Assembly: GCA_023091665.1 (NCBI GenBank)
Contig: JALJCQ010000012.1
Coordinates: 3,534,001 to 3,598,000, forward strand
DNA length: 64,000 bases
Source: Pythium myriotylum
Lineage: Eukaryota; Oomycota; Peronosporomycetes; Pythiales; Pythiaceae
Reading direction: 5' to 3'
Shown here: positions 11,095 through 22,865 of the stretch, piece after piece
Layout: each line of letters starts with the position of its first letter
How positions within the stretch are numbered: the stretch's first letter is position 1
Position numbers and translations under genes: made by a program
Notes under the pieces: model-generated
What the model was told of the DNA's origin: nothing
The model's database searches: none
What the model saw: only the letters and a program-made list of their open reading frames with translations

Positions 11095-11780
11095 GTGTCT
11101 TTACGTAAGATTTGAACGTCGGGAGAAACAACTTGGGCAGCATCCTGACGTGTGTCCACGGTGGGAATCATCCAACTCACCTCCACTTTGAACGAAACAA
11201 CCGGCGACTATTAAATACTTCGAAGTTGAACGACTATTATAGCAGCAGTAATACCGTAGTTACTACGAAACATGATCGCGTTGTGCAAGCGTTTGACCGA
11301 TCTGCAGTGTATTATTACTCGAGTCCAGCTAGCTGCGCAGGCTGAGCATGTTGCCCGTATCCACGCGCTGGCTCCAGTCACCGCTGGCACCTCGTCCCTG
11401 ACCGAGCGTTGGCATGCCCCTTGCACGCACTCGAGTCCGAGCTCTTCTCAATATTGAACAGTTGTCTGGGCACTTGGGGATGCCCTCTGAGTCGAGCACT
11501 GTACCTCCTCGTGGATCGGGCCGAGCGACGGTGAGTACACGAAATTTCTTGTGCCCACAGAGCGGAAGCAAAGACACAACATTCAGATCCTGAGAGAGCC
11601 GACGAAAGAGGTTCCGTCACAGACGAACGTAGACCGGTCTAAATCCTCGCGGCACACTCGAGTCTAGGATCTACTTGAGAATACAAACCCAAACGAATGA
11701 TACATTTACACAGCTTGCTACGCACCGAGCTACACGCACCGCGGACACTACGTCTATACTACTGTACTAAGGTTTAAGAC
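11095..11780. other. Spacer between inverted-repeat arms
   Basis: About 686 bp separating arms A and B. It is bounded on both sides by a short TG/CA microsatellite and holds only short open frames without recognised domains. Confidence 0.6.
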
Positions 11781-13058
11781 ACACACACACACATGGTCGC
11801 AGTGTTCGCTGACTTGCCCCCACACAATAACAATCGCGGGCATCGACGCTTGTGCCGGTGATAATGCCGGTGACGCCCCCAGTGCCGGTTACCCCATTTC
11901 GGTTTCGTCATTTGCTTTTTTGGGACACAAGCGATCGGTCTGTCAGAGTGGAAACATTATATGACCTACACATTCTCCCCCGTCGCGTCGGGACAACCAC
12001 ATAGTCGTAACCCGTCGGCAAGACTGTCCAAGGGATTCGATTTTCTACCGCCACAGTTGGTGGCGGCAGTGACGAAGCAATCGAGTGGAATGGAGTCGAA
12101 CGGAAGAGAGCGGAAGGGAACGGAAGGGAACGGAACCCATCGCACTGGATTATAGCCACTTGGGCTTGCTTCGATACATACCCATTCGCATCTACACACC
12201 ACATATTCAGCGCCGTCAACTCGTGGTTGGACCGCGATCGAATCAACCGGATCAAGTTCCTGTCCAACTTCACGAGACTATCCCGAGCGCACCAATACCA
12301 GTTGGAAACCAGGATCGCTCGGAGACGGCCGACTGGGCTCTCTGACCGACTGGGCTCTCTGGCCAACTGGGCTCTCTGGCCGACTGGGCTGTCTCGACGG
12401 CTGGATGGCCGCTCCCCGAGGCTTGTTCGGTATTGTGTGTTGCCTTTCGCATGTGGACCGGACCGTCTTCTTATGACACCGGAAGTACACAAGTTGGCTT
12501 CGTAAACAAATTCGTACAGAAGAATGTGGAACAGCCGCTCCGTTCACTCCGTCCAAGCACACACGATCAATCGGAGGACGGCGCAGATGCGAATCATTCG
12601 TTCTTCCAATCCAACAACACCCCATCGTTTGTCAAACGGCCTACCGAAGTTGTCTATCAAAGACCACCACAAACCCAATGGGTTACATGGAACTCCATGG
12701 GATATTAGGATGGAACGGCCGACGCACCCTTCGCACCTTCCCACCTCCAGCCTCGGCCACAGCACACAGGGCCCACCCTCGCTCACCCAGGTAAGCGGTA
12801 CATCGGACTCAACGAATACGCCCTGGCACCAACAGCCAACAGCAGATTCTAGTCGCTCGGAGGATACGGAAGGTACGGAGGGAACTACTCTGGACTGCCT
12901 TCAACGTCGAACTTGAACACGACCCACGACAGGCTAGTGCCGCTCCCGATGCCGCTCCCGATGCCGCTCCCGATGCCGCTCCCGATGCGGCTCACCGAGA
13001 CAAATGTCGTGCCCAAAGCGGCCCACCAGCGCTGGACGTCCCATCCCTCACTCATTCC
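11781..13058 (+). repeat. Inverted-repeat arm B: upstream region of lipocalin copy 1
   Basis: Mirror image of arm A, and also present in direct orientation at about 46077-46884 upstream of copy 3 and, diverged, in reverse at 45267-45737 upstream of copy 2. Ends in the core promoter of copy 1. Confidence 0.9.
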
Positions 13059-13067
13059 AACATTTCC
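13052..13067 (+). promoter_or_regulatory. Inr + FPR core promoter of lipocalin copy 1
   Basis: TCATTCC fits the oomycete initiator (YCAYTYY) and CATTTCC the flanking promoter region (MWTTTNC), two bases apart. The start codon is about 140 bp downstream. The same pair is conserved upstream of copies 2 and 3. Confidence 0.7.
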
Positions 13068-13192
13068 TAGGCAGTCGGCAAGCAGACCAACTCCCTTACT
13101 AGCCAACTACCACCAGACAGCCAGACAACCAGCCAGCCAGCCAACACCTCCTCCACCACCAACACCACCAACACCACATCCAACAAGAAACC

Positions 13193-13900
13193 ATGCGACT
13201 CGCCACGCCCACCCTCGCCACCACCGCCACCATCGCCCTCCTCGCCGCCGCGCACACACTCGACGTCGCCCACGCGCAGACCTGCCCGCCACCCAACTTC
13301 GCCACCAAGGCCAACCTCAACCCCAGCGTCTACTTCGACGCCACCGGATACACGCTCCAAATGGTCACCGTCGGCAACCCGGCGCCCGTCTTCTGTGACT
13401 TCGGCGTGCTCTCGCACACGGTCAACGCCGCCGACAAGACCGTCTCGCCGCGCGTCGTCATCGGCAGCAACGCCGGCAACGCCACCGGACCGCGCACCAC
13501 GCTCGCGCTCAACGGCAAGATCCCGGACAAGACCAAGCCCGCGCAGGCGCTGCTCTCGCTCGGCACCGCCAACATCCCCTACTGGATCATCGAGGCCGGC
13601 TCGTTCAAGGACCTGCTCGCCGCCATGACCTCGGCCTTGGCCACCACGCAGTTCACGGGCGAGACCTACGACTGGGTCATCACGGCCACGGGCGGCCCGC
13701 CCACGACCAAGACGGCCGGCGGCTGCCTACCGCCCACGGGCATGGCGCTGCGCATCGTCAGCAAGCAGACCTCGGTCACACCCGCCGTCGAAGCCAGCTC
13801 GTCGCGCTCGCCAAGGCCAAGGGCTACGACGTCTCGGGGCTCGCCAAGGTCACCCAGAAGGGCTGTGTGTACAAGTAAACTTCGGTCGCCGCCGAGATAG
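13193..13900 (+). pseudogene. Secreted lipocalin-like protein, copy 1, C-terminal frameshift
   Basis: Same N-terminal 200 residues as copy 2: a signal peptide of about 29 residues ending AHA-Q, then four-cysteine extracellular protein (C31, C68, C178 visible here). Relative to the other copies one A is missing near 13796, so after VEA the frame changes to a serine/arginine tail ending at 13900. The ancestral stop would be at 13876-13878. The last conserved cysteine and the AKAKGYDVSGL end are lost. Lipocalins bind small hydrophobic ligands in a beta-barrel; the family call rests on YWIIE, YDWVI and the C-terminal KAKGYDVS..GC pattern. Whether the altered protein is made is unknown. Confidence 0.7.
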
Positions 13901-14849
13901 ATACCAATACAGATACACAAACAGAGACAAGGACAGATACACAAACAGATACACAGGTAGAAAAAGAGAGACAGAGACGGCGATAGCGATAGCGACCGAG
14001 TAGTATAGACATGGTGTCATGTGACTCCGTGCGTAGCCAGCTGTGCTAATGTGAAGGTGAAACGTATTGAGCGCAGTTAATGAAGTCTAGTAGCTAAAAA
14101 TCCATACTTTCATGAATTCTCGAGGTTTGGAAGTGGCTCCGTACCCAGCCTATTATCGCCGGGGGGTGCGCGAAATTCGTGGTTTAGGTCTTGGTGTTTT
14201 TCGCGGCATGCGGACGTTCATTCAAGCGTGCAAATCATGGTATTGCCTTGATCGAGTGCGAGGGTGCCGAGACTCGCAATGCACTTATTTCGTAACTCAA
14301 CTTTTTCTCGACACGTCATGATGATGATGAAGGTGAAGTCTACGTACCCTAATACTGTAGCTGGGGCTCTGTTACAAGCCCCGGTCTTTACCGTGGGTCA
14401 ACTCGGCTAGTTATCCAAGGTCGTAAGTCGGAGTGCGCGAGCCGTGGCAGATGCATCTCGATAGACGAAAATGGCATGGGTTCATCTGGGACGGGACCAG
14501 GGTTTGGTATATTGCAATACTAGAGAGCACCAGGCTAGCGCGAGGGTGCTTGGTGGGCGAAGCCCAATCCTGCTAATGTGATGATTAGCAGTTTTCTAAA
14601 GAGTTATACCCCTTTCAATAGATTATCGTATAAAATGGAGGTAACATATCGAGTGTTGTAACGCAATAGACTCCAACTTTCATCATCATTCATCGAGTAT
14701 TCTAAAAAAAAAAAAACAATAATAATAGTGTAATTTCAGATTTTTGTTTCAGGATTTACCGATTCTCAGTGATGAAATGATTTGGAAATTTGACATCATG
14801 CTGTGGCTCCAAACTTCCACTCCACTACTTGAGTAATTTCATATTTGCC
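13901..14849. other. 3' flank of lipocalin copy 1, then intergenic
   Basis: 13901-14040 is shared with the 3' flanks of copies 2 and 3 (GATACACAAACAGAGAC-type short repeats), marking the duplication end. Beyond it are small hairpins (TGGGCGAAGCCCA near 14556; CTGCTAAT/ATTAGCAG near 14570) and an A tract near 14705. No gene recognised. Confidence 0.55.
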
Positions 14850-15602
14850 TTACTGTTCATACAGTGAAAGTGTCATGTGGAGGTTGTGCTGATATGTAAT
14901 ATGCTTCATATTCTGGACTAATTGCAATGTCTCGACAATACTGCGCCTTTCACGCTCATCAACTCGCGCATTCTCGACGCTGTCAATCTCTTTCGCTCGT
15001 TCTGACTTTGTAAGTTGTGCGAGAGTAACTGGTGCTGTAAGATACATACGAGAGCGTTCGCGTACTCGAGAAAGAGCAACATACGCCAAACAATTGCTTC
15101 TGAGTGCTGTGGGATTGAGGACCACAGAGTTGCATGTTTGTACCTTGTGAATCGTAGTAGCATAGCCCAATCGTATGGGAAGCGCTGTTCGAGTTAGCTT
15201 GTACGGGCCGTCGAGCTTGGAGTTGAGGATTGCAGTCTTGCATGTAATTGGCACTAGTCCTTCGATATGAGAATGGTATGATGGCCCCTTATAATCTGGA
15301 ATTTGAATGAGTGCAATTGGATAGTGAGATGGGGATTCGTCGTCATTGATGATATCGAAGACGGTTCCTTTGGTTCCGTTGCACAATCCTGCTCTTTGCT
15401 CGAGGTTCACCGTGAGAATAACCGATACACCAATACACAAGTGGAGTTCGCGTGGCAAGTGTTTCGCTGACGAAGGGGTCATCGATTCCGCCTCTTGCAG
15501 CAGGATTCTCAAATGATAATGTAGGCAGCGACCTGGGTGCTTGACAAGGCGCGATAACTTTAAAGAGAAAGGAGACTTGAGCAGCTGCATCTCCCATCTC
15601 AC
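14850..15602 (-). pseudogene. PIF1/Helitron-type helicase, C-terminal fragment
   Basis: Motifs of the SF1B PIF1 family are visible: LHLCIGVSVILTVNLEQRAGLCNGTKGTV (motif IV-V region), LGYATTIHKVQ (Q-containing motif) and LAYVALSRVR (motif VI). The 5' half, with the Walker A and B motifs, is missing. Upstream sequence to 15723 is open in another frame without clear homology. Such C-terminal helicase pieces are typical remains of Helitrons, where the helicase is fused to a Rep nuclease; no Rep motif was seen. It begins head to head with the SET ORF. Confidence 0.75.
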
Positions 15603-15721
15603 ATTGAACTACGTGCCGCAACGCTCGGCTTGGTATCTTCTGCTCTGCTAACTGCTCCCCATATCGCGGCGACTGCGGAAACGGGCTGCTTGAATCGAGT
15701 AGTGTCGTCCTTGCCAAAGAC

Positions 15722-16135
15722 ATGGAGTTGCAAATCTACACAGTTCTAGCGACAAAATCGATACCACGAGGCACTGTGATAGGCGAGTATCTCGGAAGGA
15801 TCACGCTTGACCGACCGAGCAAAGATCGCGTTCGGAACCGCGGCTACAAACTAATGATGCGCGAAGGTCCAAAAGGTTGTGGTATCTGGCGTGTCTGCAT
15901 AGACGCTGAGACGTTTGGTGGTCTCATGAGATTTGTGAATCACTCCTGTCGGCCATCAGCGGCGTTTCATGAAGTTGCAAACGGTTCAATACACGTAATC
16001 GCAGTCGTCACCCTGCGCGACATCCAGTCTGGCGAAGAGATCACTGCCGACTATGGAAGTAGCCTCTGGTTCGTGTGTCGCTGCGGAGAAGATAACTGCT
16101 GCCATCGTCGTCTCCAGCATCTCTCCGACCCTTGA
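15722..16135 (+). CDS. SET-domain protein (putative lysine methyltransferase), short
   Basis: A 137-residue ORF that is almost entirely a SET domain: GEYLGR (residues 21-26), RFVNHSCRPS (70-79, with the NHS motif that binds S-adenosylmethionine), EEITADYG (105-112, catalytic Tyr111) and a post-SET zinc cluster CRCGEDNCC (119-127). SET enzymes methylate lysines on histones or other proteins. No pre-SET or N-terminal domain is present, so it may be a single-domain gene, a fragment, or cargo of the neighbouring helicase-bearing element. The start codon at 15722 is the first in frame and leaves the beta-strand before GEYLG intact. Confidence 0.75.
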   Translation: MELQIYTVLATKSIPRGTVIGEYLGRITLDRPSKDRVRNRGYKLMMREGPKGCGIWRVCIDAETFGGLMRFVNHSCRPSAAFHEVANGSIHVIAVVTLRDIQSGEEITADYGSSLWFVCRCGEDNCCHRRLQHLSDP

Positions 16136-16392
16136 CCTCAGCGTGCCAACTCGATTCGCTTTGCCTAATGATACTATGAAACGTTTTGCTTTAGCCAACC
16201 GTTTGCTTTGGATTGGGAATGTATTGGATCCCTTCTGCACTGGACCTTGCTTTTAATGGACACTTGGAGGTTGTATCAAGTTCTTTGTCAACCTGCGTAA
16301 CATACTCTGATGATACAGTCAAGATATCCAGGTCGTTCTGAGTTGCTCATTCTCTGGACACTTTGTCCAATATCTTCTTGTCTGCACGCAAA

Positions 16393-16466
16393 CCGCCGTT
16401 CCTAAGATACTCTGTTATGCTGCAGAGATTCGCCGTCCTAAGATACTCTGTTATGCTGCAGAAATT
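16393..16466 (+). repeat. 37-38 bp tandem duplication
   Basis: Two adjacent copies of a unit containing CCTAAGATACTCTGTTATGC, differing by one indel and one substitution. Confidence 0.8.
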
Positions 16467-17037
16467 CTCCGATTCAGATCGTTACGAGTTTTATTATTTG
16501 TTTTGGACGTTGGCGTCTTCTCATGTGCACACAACCGCCGAGTGTGACTGCTGTTCGAACTGTATTTACGCCGAGTGTGACTACTTTTCGAACTGTAGTA
16601 CATTTACTAAGTACGACTATGGGAACTGTACTAAGTTATACTAAGTACGATAGTTCTTATCGATAGCCAGTTACTTTGCGTAACGCCTCAGTGTATGAGA
16701 CACTGCGCACATAAAAGATCCGTTTTACTTGAAGAAAAGAACTTTCGTATTTAATCGAAATTATCTTGAAGACTGTATTGCTGTTTCACCTGCTTTTGAA
16801 GAAAGAACAAAATTCACGTCAGAACGTGTCATTTTAAGAATACCGAAATTACGGAAAGCTCTCATTTTCACCTGCTGTGATCAGCTCGAGGGATTAAAGA
16901 CGCCTCGTCCCAACACGAAGAACACAGAAGAACGTTTTTATTCTACAAAGTACGGCTTCTATAGAGAGGGAAATTTGTGAGAGACATCCGAGGTTACGAT
17001 CCGTTTTCATTATAAAGGGCTTCGCCCAATGATACTG

Positions 17038-17071
17038 AAAATCTCGCCCAATATTTATTGGGCGAGATTTT
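17038..17071. repeat. Perfect 15-bp inverted repeat
   Basis: Arms AAAATCTCGCCCAAT (17038-17052) and ATTGGGCGAGATTTT (17057-17071) with a 4-nt loop. Function unknown; it could be an element end or a cruciform-prone site. Confidence 0.85.
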
Positions 17072-18471
17072 GGGCCTATATCAATAATTGGGCTATTGGC
17101 AAAAGTTTCATCAATAGTGCGTGAAACTAAGAATGTATAGGAAAACGTATGCACTCGGGCTCCATCCCTCACCCACACCATACCTAGTCATCAGATGAGG
17201 CGCTGCTCCTTAGCAGCCCGCGCTTTGGCGTGTAGTATCCCACGTGAACTTGGGGAAGAGAATCGTTTCGAGTTTTGTGCGCTACATAGCCTTTCGGAGG
17301 CTAGAGAACACAATCCCCGCCTGCGAACAGAGTCGCTCTACCTTATTGGAGGTTGGGCGAATCCAACTCGAGTCAATCAGGGTTTTCAATTGTTTAGATC
17401 CTCGGTTTGATGCGGCTTCAGCATACGAAACCTTCTCTCACGTCGCCTCGGTGTGGGATCGCGTTAGATGGTCAAAAAGGTTGGAGGCGAAAGCAAGAGG
17501 AGCACAGGCAGAAAACATGGTAATCATCACCGTCCGGTGAGAAGAGAATCCTAGCCTAAGGACTCGGTGGACATTGTACTAGGTGGTTTATGAGAATGGC
17601 TATAAGAGAACATTCCTGCAGCATTTTGCAATGCTTCTGCTTGTTGGTCACCTCTGAGCTACAAATTCTCGAGTCGCGCCGGTTCACTGGTTTGCGAGGC
17701 CCGGTTCAGGCTTTCCACGTTCCGGAGAGGGGATTCCGACCCGACTAGCCCTCGCATATGTAACGTTTGTGCTCCTGGAGTTCCGATTTCCGCCTGGGTA
17801 GGGGTCGAAAAATATTGGTTGGCTATTGGGCGCGGGGGGTCAATCAATTATTGCAATAAACTATTTTATTGTATTGGCAAAGGGATTGGAATTTACCAAA
17901 CCCTGGACGGGACGTCTCAGTATCGTTTTTCGAACGCACTGTGATCACATGCCCGTATACGCACCAAAATAGTACCAGTCACAACGACTGACTACAATCT
18001 CGCTGTCAGGGTTCGAGATGATCTATAGTGCCAACAAGTTTTTTAATCTGGTCGGGTAAGAGCGAGAAGTTGTAGTTTAACATGAATTATTGCTGGATTG
18101 GCAATACAACGAGTGATTGCACGAAGCAGACAACCGGCTCTAAACCCACAACCGGCGACGCAATATTGACTTCTCTTCGATGGAGTTTCCACAAGAAACT
18201 CAGGGCCCGGAGGTGCAGTGACAGTCGTCATGCGGCTGACTTCTGATAGAATATACGCCGATGTGATAGTCACTGAGGCAATGTCGCTTCAAGTAGGGCA
18301 TGTGATGCATGATCCCCAAAGACGTCAGGTATATGTTCGAGTTGCTTATCCCGGCGCTCAACCTCAGCGAAGACACCGGCACAGTCTTGTTTGTATTATG
18401 AGTTCACGTCATGTATCTACTATTATCTGGCCCACATTTGGGTTGGATTTTGTACTACCAATCTCGTTGGT

Positions 18472-19540
18472 TCACGCTTCATTGGAGGGCTTCACGACAC
18501 CCGGACCCTGGTTTTCGACACGTTCAGCTGTAGCTGTTGCTGGTTTCTTCATCGACGGGAGTGCTCTCTGAGCCGGTGCCTTCGTAGTTGGCTCAGGAGC
18601 TGCTGTCGGCGGTTTAGGAGCAGGAGCAGGAGATGACGACGCCGGTGCTGAAGGAGCTGTGTTCTTGTTGTAGCTGACAACCTGGAGGTTTCGCACCGAA
18701 TAGGGAGTGTCTGTGTTGGCATCAGTGAGTAAGACTCAACACATCTGAAGCTCGTACTCCATGCGAAGATACTCACCAGCGGTTGGTCCTGGCTGCCCAG
18801 AAGACCCCTCCATCTGCAAATTAATGATCCTGTGGGCACCAGTAACACTTAAAATACTGCCAAGTAGCCTCGAAGAAAATCATGACCCACAGCCAGAACG
18901 CCTTGCCCACGTATCCCTTCCCAACCTGAGTCGTCACCAGCTTTCCGTCCATGTAGAATTTGGTTTGGACATCGGCGCCGTTGATGCCACGAAGCTCCGA
19001 CTTGATCTTATGGAATTTGCCTGGATCCGGGTACGTTACGTCCTTGGCCGAGACTTTCGAGCTCGTGTTGAACGTGTTGAACGAGATCTTTCCTGAGCCC
19101 TTCCACTCGGCCATGTCGATCTCTGGCGGCCAGCCCACGACGGCCGTGAGCCAGAACGCAGGCCACGTTCCCTTGGTCGTGGTCGCTCGGAACTCGCCTG
19201 TGAAGTCGTAGCCACCACCTTTTCGGACCGTAAATTGATGTTTTGCATGGACAGTACCAGACAAGTAGTTGATCGGGATCGACTTCCCTCCTTGCGACGC
19301 CGGCTTTTGCCCCGACACTTTGGTTGCTGTCAGGGTGAGTGTTCCATTCGATAGCTTCACTTGGCTTTTGCTCATGCGTGCCCCGCCGTTGTGATCAGTG
19401 CCCCATGGATAGTGATACTTGAAGATCGCATCGAACTTGCTCTGCGTGCTGAAGCAACCGGAAGGAATCACGATCTCGCTCGCCATAAGCACGTTAGCTT
19501 GCAACGAAGCGAGCACGAGCACGAGAACCGACGACCACAT
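18472..19540 (-). CDS. GH16 family beta-glucanase-like secreted protein, three exons
   Basis: Predicted exons on the minus strand: 19540-18891, 18829-18777 and 18710-18472 (650, 53 and 239 nt; 313 residues). The introns of 61 and 66 bp have GT-AG ends. A signal peptide covers about residues 1-21 (MWSSVLVLVLASLQANVLMA). The GH16 active-site signature ExDxxE is present as EIDMAE (E140 nucleophile, D142, E145 acid/base), preceded by TWPAFWL. The C-terminus is a Ser/Pro/Ala-rich tail as in wall-anchored or linker regions. GH16 enzymes cut or transfer beta-1,3/1,4-glucans, the main wall polymer of oomycetes. Start choice: an upstream in-frame ATG exists at 19589-19591, but the Inr-FPR promoter (19573-19587) lies between it and 19540, and the paralog starts at the same MWSS. 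Confidence 0.82.
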
Positions 19541-19572
19541 CGCGAAAAAGAGGGATGGATTGGGACCGAGTC

Positions 19573-19587
19573 GAATTGAGGAATGAG
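19573..19587 (-). promoter_or_regulatory. Inr + FPR core promoter of the GH16 gene
   Basis: Minus strand reads CTCATTCCTCAATTC, close to the oomycete combined element (TCATTYYNCAWTTT). It lies about 33 bp upstream of the chosen start codon, giving a short 5' leader. Confidence 0.6.
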
Positions 19588-20094
19588 GCAAGATTTGTCG
19601 TCCCTCTTCCTACTCTTCGTCGCCATGGGACATCTCTGGAGCATCACGAGATGGGTAATGATGGAACCGATGGATCGTTTGCAGTTGTCTGAGCAAGATG
19701 GTGAGCTGAATGAAGAACTGAATATTCTGATGGTGATGGAATTGCTGTCGACACTACCAGCACAATGGATGATTTTGGAGAGGTGGACTTGATGATGGCT
19801 GAGATGCCCACGTTTAGTACCACATCCCTGCCTGCTCATCAGTTTCAACAAGGGTTACGCATGAAATTGCGGCGTGAACATCGAAGTCGAGGAGAGGGGC
19901 TTTATTGCGAGCCTCGCTTCACAACAGAATATTGATTCTTGCAAATTGCGTTGGCGGGACAACTCTTTATTTCACGTGGTATAGAAGTAATCAAGGCTCC
20001 CTCGCATCTCAACTATTGACATCTATACATGGCTACTCACATTAGAGTCTATCGTGATATTGGGCGACGGCAATACAGAATCCTTCGATAACGA

Positions 20095-20643
20095 ATGCCG
20101 GTGTCGGTTGCGTATAAATTGTTTGATGGAAGAGACCGACGAGATATTGAAGTGTCGTTGAGAACAGACGACAGTATGGACGACGACATGTGGCATCTCC
20201 GAGCCAGCCGGAGCGATGATTGGAACTTCGTCAAGGATGGAAAAGACGATACTGTAAACAAAGGGTGCCATACGGAGACAGATCGATCATCTGTATGTTC
20301 TGCAAATCTCGCACACGTCGAGATTTTTTTCCTCCGGGGAGGGACAAAGGTTTCCTCTCAACTTGAGGGGAAGTCTTGTGTGGGATCTTTGAGCCCACCC
20401 ACTTTATCAATAACGGCTCATAGTCGACGGCCTCAAGAGTCGTTAGGTTGGGCTTCCCTTTCCGGGTTGTGCGAACCAGCGCGGGTAATCATCGAACTCT
20501 ATCTAAATACCGGAAACCGCAAAAGTCGGAAAGATGAAGCACCCGGAAGATTACAGCACCCCCACTTTCAGTACCAAACCACATTGGCCAATCAGCGATG
20601 TCCAAGTCAAGTCACCCTACCCCTTCAAAATGTAACATTTTAG
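20095..20643 (+). CDS. Hypothetical ORF, 182 codons, weak
   Basis: Begins MPVSVAYKLFDGRDRRDIEVSLRTDDSMDDDMW, an acidic N-terminal 60 residues that look protein-like. The rest is low-specificity and contains no recognised motif. No intron or promoter signal was found. It may be an exon of a decayed gene or a chance frame. Confidence 0.2.
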   Translation: MPVSVAYKLFDGRDRRDIEVSLRTDDSMDDDMWHLRASRSDDWNFVKDGKDDTVNKGCHTETDRSSVCSANLAHVEIFFLRGGTKVSSQLEGKSCVGSLSPPTLSITAHSRRPQESLGWASLSGLCEPARVIIELYLNTGNRKSRKDEAPGRLQHPHFQYQTTLANQRCPSQVTLPLQNVTF

Positions 20644-21580
20644 GTGATATACGCGATAAGAGGACTACCAAACATGTATTTCACTGTACAGTGCGTTTCG
20701 CGATCAGGGAGCGGCACTGGTTGGGCGAAGCCCGTTGATGGATAGATGGTTCTACTGGCAGTGCTCCGAAGGAGTGCTGCAGCCCTGCACACGTTATCAC
20801 TTTCCCAGAAATAAATATCAATTTACACGTCAGTTTGTGCCGGCATACAACAGCAGCAGAATATATCTGCAATAAAATGACCGAAAGTATCATTATTACT
20901 AGTATTTTTATACGGTTTATACAGTTATTTTATGGCTTTTCAGGGCGAAATGCAACCTCTACATCGTCGACAAAGTACGGTACTACAATCAAATGTTCAT
21001 GGAAAATGGGTTTTGACGACGGGGAGAAAATGGGGGGTATCGATTTCCAGAGTGTAGTAGTGGCAACAACGCTTCAGTTTGGACCGCATGAGGTCGAAGA
21101 ATGGTGTTTGAAGTGCAACAAGATTCTCGTTGGGGTGGTTGGCGGGTGCAGTATCGTTGAGAGCAACATATTACCTTTGATATTTGATGGTGAGAGTCGA
21201 TGATCTACAGTATAACTACGTGCTAACTCGAAATCAAACCTCCGCTGGTCGCACTTGATTCGCGGTTCGTCTACCACGTTTGCAACTGTGGTTTACATCG
21301 AGGCTTGTGACCTCGATGTCGTTGGCCAAGGCGCTTCGTCCTCGGTCCAGCGAGCGATGGAGGGTCTTTGTGTGGATCGTGCAGGTGCTTTCACTCAGCA
21401 CAGGCATGACTCGCCGTGCCGCCTCATCAAACGTTACCCGTAGGTATCAGACAGATTGGCACGGCGAGTGTGGCCGCGATCGAGCATGCTGGTGACCTTG
21501 TGGGTCTTGAGTTGTTCCTGCTGGTTACACCGTGGGTGTTGAGGCTGCGGAATATTGGAAAGTGATCACTTTGGAGCGGA

Positions 21581-21682
21581 ATGAGCCTGAGCGGGAGATA
21601 GTGGAATGAGTGTATTGATTGATTGCGAGGAATGGACCTGAGAAGGAGATAGTGGAAAGAGTGCTTTGATTGATTGCTAGGC
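21581..21682 (+). repeat. About 51-bp imperfect tandem duplication
   Basis: Two copies of a unit containing GAGATAGTGGAA and TTGATTGATTGC, period 51 bp, with several substitutions. Confidence 0.75.
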
Positions 21683-22290
21683 CGCAAACACAGTGCTTGA
21701 GTGGACCGATGATATTCTTCGACTCTTTATTGGTCGACTCGTCTCGTAGTAACACCTTCAATGCAACGAGCGCGTTCTATGCTCCGCGGATGGATTCCAA
21801 TCGGCGATCTCGACTGGAAACATTTACCTCGCTAGCTGGGCATACCACAACTGCTGCGACCCTGTACTGTTCGACTCTACTGCTTTGCTCTTTTGGGAGC
21901 GTGGATGGTCACGGGATGTGGTCTGTGCTGCGTTTGCCAGGGTGTGAGAGATTGTTGTGCTCATTCTTTCAAAAAATTATCACTGTTTTAGCATTTTAGA
22001 AAGTGCAGGATGTTGTGTCGCACACTCTAGTGCCACTTCACTGTGTTACTTCTCGGCAGTTGCACTGCCAGCACTCTCCAAATTTATTTATCCCAAGAAA
22101 AGTAATGCCGAACGTAGTTTTTTTTTCTGGCAAAAAAAGTCACTTTCTTCGAACAGTTTTTTTTCTGGCTTGGCAAACATGTCACAGCGAAACAAGATGT
22201 TTTTGGGTTCGTGAATCTCGTTGGAATGTGATAGGGTGATTTTCTTTGAGTCAGTCCAAATCATTGCACCAAAACCTGTCCGTGAACGAA

Positions 22291-22332
22291 CCTCTATAAA
22301 TATATTGTATACATTTATACGGTTTATAGAGG
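22291..22332. repeat. 10-bp inverted repeat with AT-rich loop
   Basis: Arms CCTCTATAAA (22291-22300) and TTTATAGAGG (22323-22332) are perfect; the loop is itself AT-rich and partly symmetric. Confidence 0.75.
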
Positions 22333-22790
22333 TGAAAATGACCTGAATAACGTATCAATGCGCCATTTCCGAGCCATTTCCTATGGATAATCAAAATTTT
22401 CGTCGTAAGTTACTAAGCCCTAAAGAGTTGCAAAGTCGTCTGTTACGACGTTGGGAACAGAGGGTTAAGCACTCGGTCAACCACTAATTCATCGACTTGC
22501 ACGAGTGTATTGCCCTAGTCTGAGACATGAAAATCAGATGTTATTGCCCTAATCTGTCCAATCTGGCGCACACACATCATATGATGACGCACAGAGACGG
22601 GGATGTCGAGAAGAGTGTTTGTCAGTACCCGTTTGAAATTCTTCAGAATTTTGGAATTTGGAAAGCGGGAATCTGGGCGAGATTGTTCTGACTCGGGAGA
22701 CTAGGTAGATTGGACATTTAGACTTCAAAGATCCAATGCCAGATCGGACAGATTAGTAGTAGTATTTTTTTGACAGATGTGCTCGAGGAC

Positions 22791-22865
22791 TTGAGCAGGA
22801 ATACAGCGGATGGAAAGTTTATCAGGGTTATCTTGAGCAGGAATACAGCGGATGGAAAGTTTATC
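22791..22865 (+). repeat. 33-bp direct repeat, period 42
   Basis: The unit starting TTGAGCAGGAATACAGCGGA occurs at 22791-22823 and 22833-22865 without mismatch. Confidence 0.85.

Larger units (their letters stand above)
16136..18471. other. Intergenic, no recognised gene
   Basis: Contains a tandem duplication (16393-16466), a perfect 15-bp hairpin (17038-17071) and small GGGCTTCGCCC hairpins. The open frames are short and unsupported. Confidence 0.5.

Noticed and set aside
10383..12492. Pair of identical 194-codon ORFs on opposite strands
   Set aside because: They are mirror images within the inverted-repeat arms; composition is repeat-driven and other frames of the same DNA are equally open.
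13193..13900. Elicitin identity for the secreted four-cysteine protein
   Set aside because: Elicitins have a domain of about 98 residues with six cysteines in a fixed pattern; this protein has about 200 mature residues and four cysteines.
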